A stretch of DNA of 64,000 nt from Aliiroseovarius sediminis (GTDB lineage Bacteria > Pseudomonadota > Alphaproteobacteria > Rhodobacterales > Rhodobacteraceae). Positions 8,141-16,518 of this stretch are shown here, piece by piece. Position 1 is the first letter of the stretch; each line of letters opens with the position of its first letter. A program made the translations under genes and the position numbers. A model generated the notes under the pieces. It did not search any database. It was not told the DNA's origin and was given only the letters and a program-made list of their open reading frames with translations. The DNA lies in assembly GCF_022678485.1 (NCBI RefSeq), contig NZ_JALBYP010000023.1:1-64000 (forward strand). The letters are read 5' to 3'.

Positions 8141-8168
8141 GGAATAATTTATGGTTGGGTACGTAATC
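8141..8168 (+). promoter_or_regulatory. ECF-type promoter of the subtilase gene
   Basis: GGAAT (8141-8145) and CGTAATC (8162-8168) are separated by 16 bases and lie about 45 bases before the subtilase start. Spacing and both elements equal those in front of the DUF4956/VTC operon. The adjacent divergent ECF sigma factor is the obvious candidate to recognise them. Confidence 0.62.
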
Positions 8169-8211
8169 TAGACAACCACTAACGTCGTCGACGCCAATTC
8201 GAGGGTATAGT

Positions 8212-9666
8212 ATGATGTTCAAAGCTGCTTACAAGCCATTGATCATTTTCGTTTTCATGCTGAGCATAATGACGCCGCCCACGTTTGACGGTCTGAGCTT
8301 CGTCGGGCCCGCTATGGCGGATGATGACGACGACCGGGACGATGACCGGGACGACGATGACGATGATGATGACGATGATCGCGACAGAAGCAGGGGCGAC
8401 GGTCGATCCGATCGGGGTTCATCAAGTCGGGGTGGTGGATCATTCAAAGACGAAGTGAACAACTTTTTGAATTTGTTCAAGCGGCGAGGAGTTGAACAGC
8501 GCCCGCCAAAACCTGCGCAAACGGCGGGGCGTCCGGTCCCTCCGCTTGCGAAATATGCGAAGAACGAGATTGTCACCTTTGGACTGAACGATGACGACTT
8601 GGCCGAACTGCTGGCACAGAACTATACCCTGATTGAAGACCGCGAGTTGACGGGATTGGCCAGCACCCGTGCACAACGTCTTGGCGTTCCTGAAGGTCAA
8701 AGTCTGGAAGACGCACGCGCCCTTGTTCGTGCCTTGCCAAGCGGGCAGGCGGCGGATTTCAACCACTTCTATCGTGCGGATGAGGCGCTGCCGACGAACG
8801 CCGTCGCGCTGCCGCGTCCCAGCCCGTGCGACGGCCCGCATTGCGTCAATCGTGCCTTGGTGAGTTGGTCGCTTGATCTGGCCAAGCAAGGGAAATGCAC
8901 CGGCGATGTCACGGTCGGCATGATCGACACCGGACTGAACGAAAGCCACGAGACATTCACCAAGGTTGACCTGACGGTGCATCGTTTGACCGCAGACAGC
9001 GCCGATCCGTCCCGTGCCGTTCACGGCACCGCTGTTGCGGCCCTGCTGGTCGGCGCGCCGGACAGCCGTTCGCCCGGTCTTCTGCCCGGTGCGCGCATGG
9101 TTGCCGTTGACGCATTCCACCGCGCAGGCCGGGACGAGCGGGCGGATGTGTTCACCTTGATCGACGGGCTGTCCTATCTGGCCGAGCAGGGCGCGGATGT
9201 TATCAACCTTAGCCTTGCCGGTCCGCCGAACACTGTTTTGGAACAGGCGATCACGGAGCTGGACCAGACCCACAACATCGTTCTGGTCGCATCGGCTGGC
9301 AACGCGGGGCCGCATTCTGATCCGTTGTATCCTGCCGCCTATGAGCCGGTGATCGCCGTCACTGCTGTGGACCGTAACAATAACGTCTATCGACGCGCGG
9401 TGCAGGGCGGACATATTGACCTTGCCGCGCCGGGGGTCGAGGTCTGGACGGCCGCATCGGTCAAAGGCGCTCGCTGGAAAACCGGCACCTCTTTTGCGGC
9501 GCCTTACGTGTCCGCCAGCGCGGTTTTGCTGTTGTCGCGCCAGCCGGAGCTGACGCCGACTGATGTGCGGACGATGCTAAGCGAAGGTGCCACCGATCTT
9601 GGAGCGGAGGGCCGGGATGAGGTCTTCGGCCACGGATTGGTGTCATTTGACGGTTTGTGTGAATAA
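8212..9666 (+). CDS. Secreted S8 subtilisin-like serine peptidase with Asp/Arg-rich tract
   Basis: A 484-residue preproprotein beginning ATG-ATG. A hydrophobic signal segment (residues 9-34, ending GPAMA) is followed by an extreme acidic/basic tract at about residues 36-75, where runs of Asp alternate with Arg, then Gly/Ser. A propeptide-like region spans residues 77-200. The catalytic domain has Asp239 (GMIDTGLN), His271 (VHGTAVAALL) and Ser427 (GTSFAAPYVSA), with the oxyanion Asn in ASAGNAGPH, so it should be active. Two Cys (CDGPHC) precede the domain. The promoter matches the ECF pattern. The Asp/Arg tract may bind calcium or the cell surface; that is a guess. Confidence 0.92.
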   Translation: MMFKAAYKPLIIFVFMLSIMTPPTFDGLSFVGPAMADDDDDRDDDRDDDDDDDDDDRDRSRGDGRSDRGSSSRGGGSFKDEVNNFLNLFKRRGVEQRPPKPAQTAGRPVPPLAKYAKNEIVTFGLNDDDLAELLAQNYTLIEDRELTGLASTRAQRLGVPEGQSLEDARALVRALPSGQAADFNHFYRADEALPTNAVALPRPSPCDGPHCVNRALVSWSLDLAKQGKCTGDVTVGMIDTGLNESHETFTKVDLTVHRLTADSADPSRAVHGTAVAALLVGAPDSRSPGLLPGARMVAVDAFHRAGRDERADVFTLIDGLSYLAEQGADVINLSLAGPPNTVLEQAITELDQTHNIVLVASAGNAGPHSDPLYPAAYEPVIAVTAVDRNNNVYRRAVQGGHIDLAAPGVEVWTAASVKGARWKTGTSFAAPYVSASAVLLLSRQPELTPTDVRTMLSEGATDLGAEGRDEVFGHGLVSFDGLCE

Positions 9667-9740
9667 TTGCCCCAACCTGCGCCCGCCGCGCGCGGTCGTT
9701 GATTGTAGGCAGTAAAAAGCATGATTTCGTTTTAAGAAGG

Positions 9741-9779
9741 GATCAGCCGCGCCGCAAGCCGGACGCGGCTGATCTTTTA
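9741..9779 (+). terminator. Terminator after the subtilase gene
   Basis: GATCAGCCGCG (9741-9751) and CGCGGCTGATC (9764-9774) form a perfect 11-bp stem followed by TTTTA on the plus strand. A weaker T-rich stretch on the other strand means it may also serve the convergent dehydrogenase gene. Confidence 0.83.
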
Positions 9780-9787
9780 GTGTGGCA

Positions 9788-11299
9788 TTAGGCCCAGTCG
9801 CCCGGCAGAAGCGCGTCGGGGAAGTTTTGATAGCTGACCGGGCGAAGGAAGCGGCGGATGGCCATCGTGCCGACCGAGGTGCCAGCGAAGGTGGACGCGG
9901 GGTAGGGGCCGCCGTGAACCATAGCGTCGCAGACCTCGACCCCTGTCGGGAAGCCGTTGATCAGAAGACGACCGGCCTTGCGTTCCAGCACGGGAACAAG
10001 GCGCTGCGCGGTCTCGGTGTCTGCGTCGTCCATATGGAGGGTGCAGGTCAGTTGCCCGGCAAGATCGGTTGCGACCGCAAGCATTTCGTCGGCGTCGGCC
10101 ACGCGCAGGACGATGCCCAACGGGCCGAACACCTCGTGCGCGAGGTCAGGATTGGCGCGCCAGTCTGCGCCGCTGGTTACGAACAGGGCGGGGGCAGCGT
10201 TGCGACCGTCGCAGGTTTTGGACAGCACTTCGCGCGCCGCACCGGTCGCGTTGACGGTGTCGCGCCCACTGCGATAGGCGTCTGCAATGCCGTCGGTCAG
10301 CATGGTTTGGCCGTCAACCTGTTCCAGCCCGCGCGCGGTTGCGTCGATGAAGGCATCGGCGTCGGGGCCGTCCACAACCACGGCGACGCCGGGGTTGGTG
10401 CAGAACTGGCCGACGCCCATTGTCAGCGACCCGGCCCAGCCGTCGCCCAGCGTTGCCGCGCGGTCGGCCATTGCGGCGGGCAGCATGAACATTGGGTTGA
10501 TCGAGCCGAGCTCTCCGTAAAAGGGGATCGGTTCGGGGCGGGCAGCGCACAGGTCATAAAGGGCACGGCCGCCGCGCAGCGAGCCGGTGAAGCCAGCGGC
10601 GCGGATCAGCGGGTGTTCGACAAGTGCCTTGCCCACCTCCAGCGACCCGCCGTGCACCATCGAAAAGGTGCCGGGGTGCAGGTCGCATTTTGCCACTGCT
10701 GCGGTGATTGCGTCGGCCACAAGTTCGGCGGTGGCGGGGTGGGCCTCGTGCCCTTTCACGACGACGGGGCAACCGGCGGCAAGGGCCGACGCGGTGTCAC
10801 CGCCTGCCGTTGAGAAGGCCAGCGGGAAGTTCGACGCGCCAAAGACCGCGACCGGTCCGATGGGGCGCTGGATCAGCTTCAGGTCAGGCCGCGGCAGGGG
10901 TGCGCGGTCGGGCAGGGCCGCGTCGTGGCGACGGTCAAGATAGTCGCCCTTGCGGATATGGGCTGCGAACATGCGCAATTGCCCGGTGGTCCGCCCGCGT
11001 TCGCCTTCCAGGCGCGCGGTTGGAAGGCCGGTTTCGGCGTGACCCATCTCGGTAATCTCGGCGCCGCGGGCTTCGATCTCATCTGCGATGGTTTCAAGGA
11101 AGGCGGCGCGGGTTTCAATGTCGGTGCTGCCGAAGCTTGTGAATGCCTCGTCCGCTGCGCGCGCGGCGCGGTCGACCATGTCGGCATTGCCGGCCGAAAA
11201 GCTGTGCGATGCGCCGCTGGCTGGATTGGATTGGAAGCTGTCGTCTGTGCCGATGCGTTCGCCAGCGATCAGGTGTTTGCCGTGGGGAGTGTAGGACAT
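9788..11299 (-). CDS. 2-oxoglutarate semialdehyde dehydrogenase (hydroxyproline pathway)
   Basis: A 503-residue aldehyde dehydrogenase. The key residues are Asn157 (GASNFPLAFS), the general base Glu263 (YGELGSINPM) and the nucleophile Cys300 (GQFCTNPG). The FPLAFSTAGGDTASALAAG region and the NPGVAVV segment are typical of the NADP-type alpha-ketoglutaric semialdehyde dehydrogenases linked to hydroxyproline and sugar-acid degradation. It would oxidise 2,5-dioxopentanoate to 2-oxoglutarate, the last step of trans-4-hydroxyproline breakdown. It is the third gene of a minus-strand operon after the dehydrogenase and epimerase, with a 48-base gap. The context makes the hydroxyproline role much more likely than a sugar-acid role. 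Confidence 0.9.
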   Translation of the reverse strand: MSYTPHGKHLIAGERIGTDDSFQSNPASGASHSFSAGNADMVDRAARAADEAFTSFGSTDIETRAAFLETIADEIEARGAEITEMGHAETGLPTARLEGERGRTTGQLRMFAAHIRKGDYLDRRHDAALPDRAPLPRPDLKLIQRPIGPVAVFGASNFPLAFSTAGGDTASALAAGCPVVVKGHEAHPATAELVADAITAAVAKCDLHPGTFSMVHGGSLEVGKALVEHPLIRAAGFTGSLRGGRALYDLCAARPEPIPFYGELGSINPMFMLPAAMADRAATLGDGWAGSLTMGVGQFCTNPGVAVVVDGPDADAFIDATARGLEQVDGQTMLTDGIADAYRSGRDTVNATGAAREVLSKTCDGRNAAPALFVTSGADWRANPDLAHEVFGPLGIVLRVADADEMLAVATDLAGQLTCTLHMDDADTETAQRLVPVLERKAGRLLINGFPTGVEVCDAMVHGGPYPASTFAGTSVGTMAIRRFLRPVSYQNFPDALLPGDWA

Positions 11300-11347
11300 T
11301 GTCGTCTCCTTTAGGAATTGGAAATTAAGATGCGGCGTGTTTTGCGA

Positions 11348-12349
11348 TCAGGTCACAACGAAGCCGTGCGCATAGGGGTCGCGGTCGTCGATAAAGATCG
11401 TGTTGATCCCGGTCTGGCGGGCCCAGCCCCCGACGGAAGGGATAATGGCATCGCGGTCGCCGACTTTTGTCGTCGCCTCGACCCGGCCTTTGAACAGGCT
11501 GCCGATGATGCTTTCATGGATGAACTCGTCGCCGACTGCAAGCTTGCCCCGCGCCGCCCAATGCGCCATGCGGGCCGATGTGCCGGTGCCGCAGGGCGAG
11601 CGGTCGATCGCTTTGTCGCCATAAAAGACCGCGTTGCGGGCGGTGGCGCCGGGCTGCGTGGGCGCGCCGGTCCACAGGATATGCGACAACCCGTTGATGG
11701 CAGGGTTTTCAGGATGAATGAAGCTGTAGTTTTGGTTCAGGGCGGTGCGCAGCCTGGGGCTGAGGCCGACAAGCTCGCCGGCGGTGAAATCGGCCATGTC
11801 ACGGAACGCCTTTTGCGGCTCGACGATGGCATAGAAGTTGCCGCCATAGGCCACGTCGACCGTCACCTGGCCCAGCCCCTCGATGTCGGCGGTCAGACCT
11901 TCGGCATACAGGAAGGCGGGCACGTTGGTCAGCCGCACTTCCTCGACGAAGCGGCCGTTTTGCCGGTATTCGACCGTGACCACGCCCGCAGGCGTATCAA
12001 GAACCAGCTTGCCGGGTTCGCGCGGGGTGACAAGGCCGTTTTCGATGGCCATTGTCACTGTGCCGATGGTGCCGTGGCCGCACATTGGCAGGCAGCCCGA
12101 GGTTTCGATAAACAGAACCGCCACATCGCAATCGTCGCGCGTGGGCGGATACAGGATCGCGCCCGACATCATGTCATGGCCGCGCGGCTCAAACATCAGG
12201 CCGGTGCGAATCCAGTCGAACTCGGCCAAGAAATGCGCGCGTTTTTCGATCATGTTTGCGCCGTCCAGACGGGGTCCGCCGCCCGCGACAAGGCGAACGG
12301 GGTTTCCGCAAGTGTGGCCATCAAAGCAGTTGAATGTGTGGTTGGTCAT
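11348..12349 (-). CDS. 4-hydroxyproline 2-epimerase
   Basis: A 333-residue proline racemase family enzyme with both catalytic cysteines: Cys90 in MCGHGTIG and Cys253 in DRSPCGTGTSARMA. This Cys/Cys pair is that of racemases and epimerases. The start FNCFDGHTCGNPVRLV is characteristic of the hydroxyproline epimerases, which turn trans-4-hydroxy-L-proline into cis-4-hydroxy-D-proline. Its ATG overlaps the stop of the FAD dehydrogenase gene by four bases, so the product can pass straight to that enzyme. Proline racemase is the alternative, but the neighbouring semialdehyde dehydrogenase and deaminase argue for hydroxyproline. Confidence 0.9.
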   Translation of the reverse strand: MTNHTFNCFDGHTCGNPVRLVAGGGPRLDGANMIEKRAHFLAEFDWIRTGLMFEPRGHDMMSGAILYPPTRDDCDVAVLFIETSGCLPMCGHGTIGTVTMAIENGLVTPREPGKLVLDTPAGVVTVEYRQNGRFVEEVRLTNVPAFLYAEGLTADIEGLGQVTVDVAYGGNFYAIVEPQKAFRDMADFTAGELVGLSPRLRTALNQNYSFIHPENPAINGLSHILWTGAPTQPGATARNAVFYGDKAIDRSPCGTGTSARMAHWAARGKLAVGDEFIHESIIGSLFKGRVEATTKVGDRDAIIPSVGGWARQTGINTIFIDDRDPYAHGFVVT

Positions 12350-13593
12350 GGTCGGGCCTTCGTGAAACGGCTTGGGTCAAAAGGTGCAAGGTCAAGTGCT
12401 GTGGGCCGCCCTGCGATCAGGTCGACCAACAGTTCAGCGGTACCAGCCGCCTGGGTCAGGCCAAGATGCCCGTGCCCAAAGGCCAATACAAGATTGGGGT
12501 GGCCCGGTGCGGGACCGATGGCGGGCAGGCTATCGGGCATGGACGGGCGGAACCCCATCCACTGAACCCCGTCCGAGGTATCGAGGTCGGGCAGAAACGA
12601 CTTGGCCTTGTCCAGCAAAATCTGCGCGCGTTTCATGTTGGGGGGCAGGTGAAGCCCGCCAAGTTCAACCGCGCCGCCCACGCGTACGCCATCGCCGATG
12701 CGGGTGACGACGAAACCGTGCGAGGAAAAGGTCAGATGCGTGCGCACGTCAAAGGCACCGGCGGGCAGGGTGGTGTTATAGCCGCGCTCGGTCTCTAATG
12801 GCAGCGACAGGCCAAGAGGGCGCAGCAATGTGTTGGAATGGGCACCAGCCGCCAGAACCACTTTGTCAAATCGCACGGTGCCGTTGTCATGGTGGACTTC
12901 GGTGCCGGACCCGTCGGGGTGCAGCGCGTGGACGGCTGATTGCTCGATCTGGCCGCCATTGCGGACCAAGTCTTCGGCCAGAGTTTTGACCCACAGTTGG
13001 GGATCGGTGGTGTTGATCCAGTCAGGCGTGAATACAGCCGAGGTGAAACGGTCGCTAAGACCGGGCTGGATATCGCGAATCGCCTCGCGCGTGGTCAGGG
13101 TTTCAAAACGGATACCGGCCGCCGCGCGTTCGTCCCAACCGGGCTTGCTGGCGCGCAGCTGGCGGGGGGTGTCGTAAAGCTGAAGCTGGCCTTCGCGGCG
13201 GATCAGGTCGTGGGTGTTCGTGGTGTCAAGCTGGCGGGTCAATGCTTCGGCTGACAGGCGCATCATGGCGGCTTGCGCGTCGCGCGCGGCCACGTACCGG
13301 TCGGGCGCCGAGGCGCGCGTGAAGCGGATCAGCCACGGCAGCAATTGCAAGGCATAGCCGGGGCGGATCGACAACGGGCCAAGGGGGTCGAACAGCCATT
13401 TCGGCGCCTGTTTCAGGATACCGGGCGTGGCCAGCGGGATAATGTCGGAAAAGGCAAAGGCGCCCGCGTTGCCTTTGGACGCGCCTTCGGCAATTCCCGC
13501 GGGATCAAACACCGTGACCTGATGTCCGTCACGCATCAGAGCATGCGCAGCGGTTATTCCGATCACGCCTGCACCAATGATGCCTATGCGCAT
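12346..13593 (-). CDS. FAD-dependent D-hydroxyproline dehydrogenase (DadA-like)
   Basis: A 415-residue flavoprotein of the DAO/DadA family. It opens with the FAD-binding GIIGAGVIGITAAHAL motif, followed by KGNAGAFAFSDI and a C-terminal LVLAFGHGHLGLTQAAGTAELL, which closes the FAD site. It should oxidise cis-4-hydroxy-D-proline to 1-pyrroline-4-hydroxy-2-carboxylate, passing electrons to the respiratory chain. It is the first gene of the minus-strand operon, reading away from the GntR/FCD regulator, with a TGTCGACA operator in the intergenic region. A general D-amino acid dehydrogenase is possible by sequence alone. Confidence 0.87.
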   Translation of the reverse strand: MRIGIIGAGVIGITAAHALMRDGHQVTVFDPAGIAEGASKGNAGAFAFSDIIPLATPGILKQAPKWLFDPLGPLSIRPGYALQLLPWLIRFTRASAPDRYVAARDAQAAMMRLSAEALTRQLDTTNTHDLIRREGQLQLYDTPRQLRASKPGWDERAAAGIRFETLTTREAIRDIQPGLSDRFTSAVFTPDWINTTDPQLWVKTLAEDLVRNGGQIEQSAVHALHPDGSGTEVHHDNGTVRFDKVVLAAGAHSNTLLRPLGLSLPLETERGYNTTLPAGAFDVRTHLTFSSHGFVVTRIGDGVRVGGAVELGGLHLPPNMKRAQILLDKAKSFLPDLDTSDGVQWMGFRPSMPDSLPAIGPAPGHPNLVLAFGHGHLGLTQAAGTAELLVDLIAGRPTALDLAPFDPSRFTKARP

Positions 13594-13645
13594 GGTTTAT
13601 GCCCCTTCTTCTGCTTCGCGATTTTGATACCTATCGGATTCGTCA

Positions 13646-13655
13646 CTGTCGACAG
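13646..13655. promoter_or_regulatory. TGTCGACA operator, hydroxyproline operon / regulator
   Basis: A perfect 10-base palindrome CTGTCGACAG lies in the divergent space between the D-hydroxyproline dehydrogenase gene and the GntR/FCD regulator gene. The same 8-base core occurs before the peptide ABC operon, the amino acid ABC/imino-reductase pair and the deaminase gene. It is a probable binding site of the regulator beside it. Confidence 0.6.
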
Positions 13656-13729
13656 AAATAATACATTTGGCAATCGGAAAAGCCCCGCGTATTAATCCAG
13701 GATGCTTTAATATGTGATTGGACAGGCGA

Positions 13730-14452
13730 ATGAGTGGTGATGGGTTGGTTATAAACGCGACAGTTAAACCCGGCCGTAAGCGGGGTTCGGGTGTTTCCGT
13801 GGTTTACGAGACCCTGCGGCGCGAGATCATCGACCTGACCCTTGCCCCCGGCAGCCCGATCGACGAGGTGCAGTTGTCGGAACGGTTCGACATGTCGCGC
13901 ACCCCGATTCGCGAGGCGCTGGTGCGGCTGGCGGCGGAAAACCTGATCACAACGCTGACCAATCGGGCGACCGTGGTGTCACAGATCGACTTTCTGAACA
14001 TGCCGGCCTTTTTCGATGCGCTGACCTTGATGTATCGCGTGACTACGCGCGAGGCGGCAAAGATGCGCTCGGACGCGGATCTTGAGAACATCCGAAGCTT
14101 GCAGGCCGCCTTTGCCAAAAGTGTCGCGTCGGGCGATGCGCTTCAGATGATCGCCACCAATCGCGAGTTTCACAACGGCATCGCCGAAGCGGGCGGAAAC
14201 AAATATTATACTGCGCTGTTTGCTCAACTTCTGGACGAAGGGCTGCGCATTTTGCGGCTTTATTATTCGTCGTTCAACGATGAATTACCACCTGAATACG
14301 TGACCGAACATGATGACATTATCGCAGCGATCGCGGCGAAAGATGTGGAACAGGCCGACGCTTTGGCGACTGCTCATGTGAATCAGATCGTGCGGCAAAT
14401 TCAGTCTTATATCGCGACGGACCGGCGCAGCAGTCTGGATCTTGCGCTGTAA
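13730..14452 (+). CDS. GntR-family (FCD) transcriptional regulator of hydroxyproline genes
   Basis: A 240-residue regulator with the start taken at the ATG at 13730; a TTG at 13718 would add four residues. The N-terminal winged helix is clear (VYETLRREIIDLTLAPGSPIDEVQLSERF, then MSRTPIREALVRLAAENLI). The FCD ligand domain contains the metal-binding His pattern seen in NREFHNGIAEAGG and later in AHVNQIV. Divergent position to the hydroxyproline operon and the repeated TGTCGACA palindromes make it the likely local repressor. Its ligand is expected to be a pathway intermediate or hydroxyproline itself; that is inference. Confidence 0.88.
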   Translation: MSGDGLVINATVKPGRKRGSGVSVVYETLRREIIDLTLAPGSPIDEVQLSERFDMSRTPIREALVRLAAENLITTLTNRATVVSQIDFLNMPAFFDALTLMYRVTTREAAKMRSDADLENIRSLQAAFAKSVASGDALQMIATNREFHNGIAEAGGNKYYTALFAQLLDEGLRILRLYYSSFNDELPPEYVTEHDDIIAAIAAKDVEQADALATAHVNQIVRQIQSYIATDRRSSLDLAL

Positions 14453-14629
14453 GTTCCGGCGCGTAACACGGTCGAACTCTCACTTTAAACAGCCATCTTA
14501 GTAAGCTTCGGCACCTGCCGGGGCGGTGTTCGTGGTGATCGGTGGCAGCGTGCCCTGCGCCGGGTGTCACCGCTGATTTCCCTTTGCGTCAAGCTTGTAA
14601 ATTAAATCGGCGGTGGCTTTCCAAGCGGG

Positions 14630-14666
14630 TTGACAGCTTGCCAAACGCACATCAATGATGTCGACA
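14630..14666 (+). promoter_or_regulatory. Promoter with overlapping TGTCGACA operator, peptide ABC operon
   Basis: TTGACA (14630-14635) and AATGAT (14654-14659) lie 18 bases apart, a fair sigma70-type pair. TGTCGACA (14659-14666) begins at the end of the -10 element, where a bound repressor would block the start site. The rest of the 239-base gap 14453-14691 holds no ORF; a strong ribosome site (GGGAGAGAG) precedes the next gene. Confidence 0.58.
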
Positions 14667-14691
14667 AAGATTACACAAATGGGAGAGAGAT

Positions 14692-16440
14692 ATGACAAAC
14701 ACTGTCAGAAAGGCGCGCACAGCCGCCCTTGCAGGCACCGCGCTGTCGCTGGTGCTGGCTGGCGCAATGCCAGCATTTGCCGAAGGCCAGAAGGGGGGAG
14801 TTCTTAAGATCCTCGGATCGGGCGATCTGGGGCGGCTGGACCCGACCACCGTTGCGACCGTGACCGACAACAACTTTGTCCGGGCCACCGCGCGCACGCT
14901 GATCAGCTATGAAAGCTCGATGGACGAAGAGGTGCGGATCGCACCGAAGGGCGATCTGGCGACCGAGGTATCGGAACCCACCGATGACGGTCTGACCTAT
15001 ACGTTCACCTTGCGGGACGGGGCGACCTGGGATGCACCCGATGGCGCGCGCGCGATTGTTGCCGCCGATTTCGAACGCGGCCTGAAGCGCGCCTGCAACC
15101 CCGCGCTTGGGACGCCGTTCCTGACCTACTACGTGTCGCTAATCGAAGGGATGGAGGCGTTTTGCGACGGGTTCGCCAAGGTCGACCCGACCCCCGAGGC
15201 GATGAAGGACTATATCCAAAACAATGACATTTCGGGCATCGAAGCACCGGACGACAAGACGGTCGTCTTCAAACTCACGGAACCTGCGGGCGACTTTGTT
15301 TATATGCTGTCGCTATCCGCGGCGGCGCCCGCGCCGGTCGAGGTGCTGGATTATGTGCCCGACAGCCCGGAATATCGCGAGAATTTTATCTCGTCCGGGC
15401 CATACACGCTGACCGAGAACATCCCCGATGTGCGAACCCGGTTGGTGCGCAACCCGTCGTGGAACCCCGATAGCGACCCGCTGCGCGCGGGTTATGTCGA
15501 CGAAATCGAGCTGGTTTTCGGGCTGCAAGCCGATGCTGCAATTCAGCAGATTCAGGCAGGCGATGCGGATATGCTTTACGACATTCTGGTGCCGCCTGCG
15601 CTCATCCCGATGTTGCAGGCCACCGGTGATGACAAGCTTGTCGCGATCGCAAGCGGACGCACGGCGTTCATCTTCATCAACTCCAAATCGCCCAACGCGG
15701 ATGGTGCGCTGGCCGATGTGAAGGTACGTCAGGCAATCAACTATGCCATCAACAAGGCCGCCGTAGTGCAGCAATTGGGTGGACCTTTCGTGGCCGCGCC
15801 GCAGAACGGCATTTTCGGCCCCGGTCTGCTGGGCTATCACGACTTTGACCTGTACCCGTCCGAAGGCGCCAAGGGCGACCCGGAAAAGGCCCGCGAACTG
15901 CTGGCCGAGGCCGGATACCCCGACGGTATCACCCTGAAGATGCCGTTCCGTAACCTGAACAACGAAAGCGCGATTGCGCAGACGCTTCAGGCCAGCTTTG
16001 CCAAGGCGGGGATCACGGTTGAGCTGATCCCGGTGTCGGCTGCGGACTATTACTCGAAGTTCATGACCAACCCGCAGAACACGACCGAAGGCGGATGGGA
16101 TATCGCTCCGGTCAGCTGGTCGCCTGATTGGGCCGGTGGTGCCGCGCGGTCGGTGTTCCAGCCGCAGTTCAGCTATGATGGGCGTCGTCAGACGTACAAC
16201 TACACCGACTACAACAACGACGAGGCCAACGCCAAAGCCAAGGAAGCGATCAACGCGACCACGGTCGAGGAAGCTGGCCGTCTTTGGGGCGAGGTCGACG
16301 AGATCGTGATGGCAGATGCACCGGTTGCGCCGTTCATCTCGCAAAACGTGGTGGTGTATCACAGCGACGCGGTCGAGAATTTCGCACCCTATGCACTTGG
16401 GGCGAATGGCGACTGGACCAACGTCTGGCTTGATCGCTGA
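14692..16440 (+). CDS. Peptide ABC transporter substrate-binding protein (family 5)
   Basis: A 582-residue periplasmic binding protein with a Sec signal peptide (cleavage after MPAFA near residue 30; no lipobox). SBP_bac_5 features include GVLKILGSGDLGRLDP, the YTFTLRDGATWDAPDG segment and NAINKAAVVQQLGGPF-type central sequence (here YAINKAAVVQQLG). It is the first gene of a Dpp/Opp-type operon with a fused double ATPase, two permeases and two proline-directed peptidases. Its regulation by the TGTCGACA operator, shared with hydroxyproline catabolism, suggests that it imports proline- or hydroxyproline-containing oligopeptides. The substrate is not proven by sequence. Confidence 0.92.
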   Translation: MTNTVRKARTAALAGTALSLVLAGAMPAFAEGQKGGVLKILGSGDLGRLDPTTVATVTDNNFVRATARTLISYESSMDEEVRIAPKGDLATEVSEPTDDGLTYTFTLRDGATWDAPDGARAIVAADFERGLKRACNPALGTPFLTYYVSLIEGMEAFCDGFAKVDPTPEAMKDYIQNNDISGIEAPDDKTVVFKLTEPAGDFVYMLSLSAAAPAPVEVLDYVPDSPEYRENFISSGPYTLTENIPDVRTRLVRNPSWNPDSDPLRAGYVDEIELVFGLQADAAIQQIQAGDADMLYDILVPPALIPMLQATGDDKLVAIASGRTAFIFINSKSPNADGALADVKVRQAINYAINKAAVVQQLGGPFVAAPQNGIFGPGLLGYHDFDLYPSEGAKGDPEKARELLAEAGYPDGITLKMPFRNLNNESAIAQTLQASFAKAGITVELIPVSAADYYSKFMTNPQNTTEGGWDIAPVSWSPDWAGGAARSVFQPQFSYDGRRQTYNYTDYNNDEANAKAKEAINATTVEEAGRLWGEVDEIVMADAPVAPFISQNVVVYHSDAVENFAPYALGANGDWTNVWLDR

Positions 16441-16451
16441 CGACATGAAAC

Positions 16452-16482
16452 GGCGCGCTGCGACCATCGCGGCGCGCCATTT
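16452..16482 (+). terminator. Hairpin between binding-protein and ATPase genes
   Basis: GGCGCGC (16452-16458) pairs with GCGCGCC (16472-16478) and is followed by ATTTT. It sits 12 bases after the binding-protein stop, so it may be a partial terminator that lowers expression of the membrane components or protects the upstream mRNA. Confidence 0.6.
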
Positions 16483-16518
16483 TCGAGCTTTGACCGAAGC
16501 AGCCAACAGGGACATACC

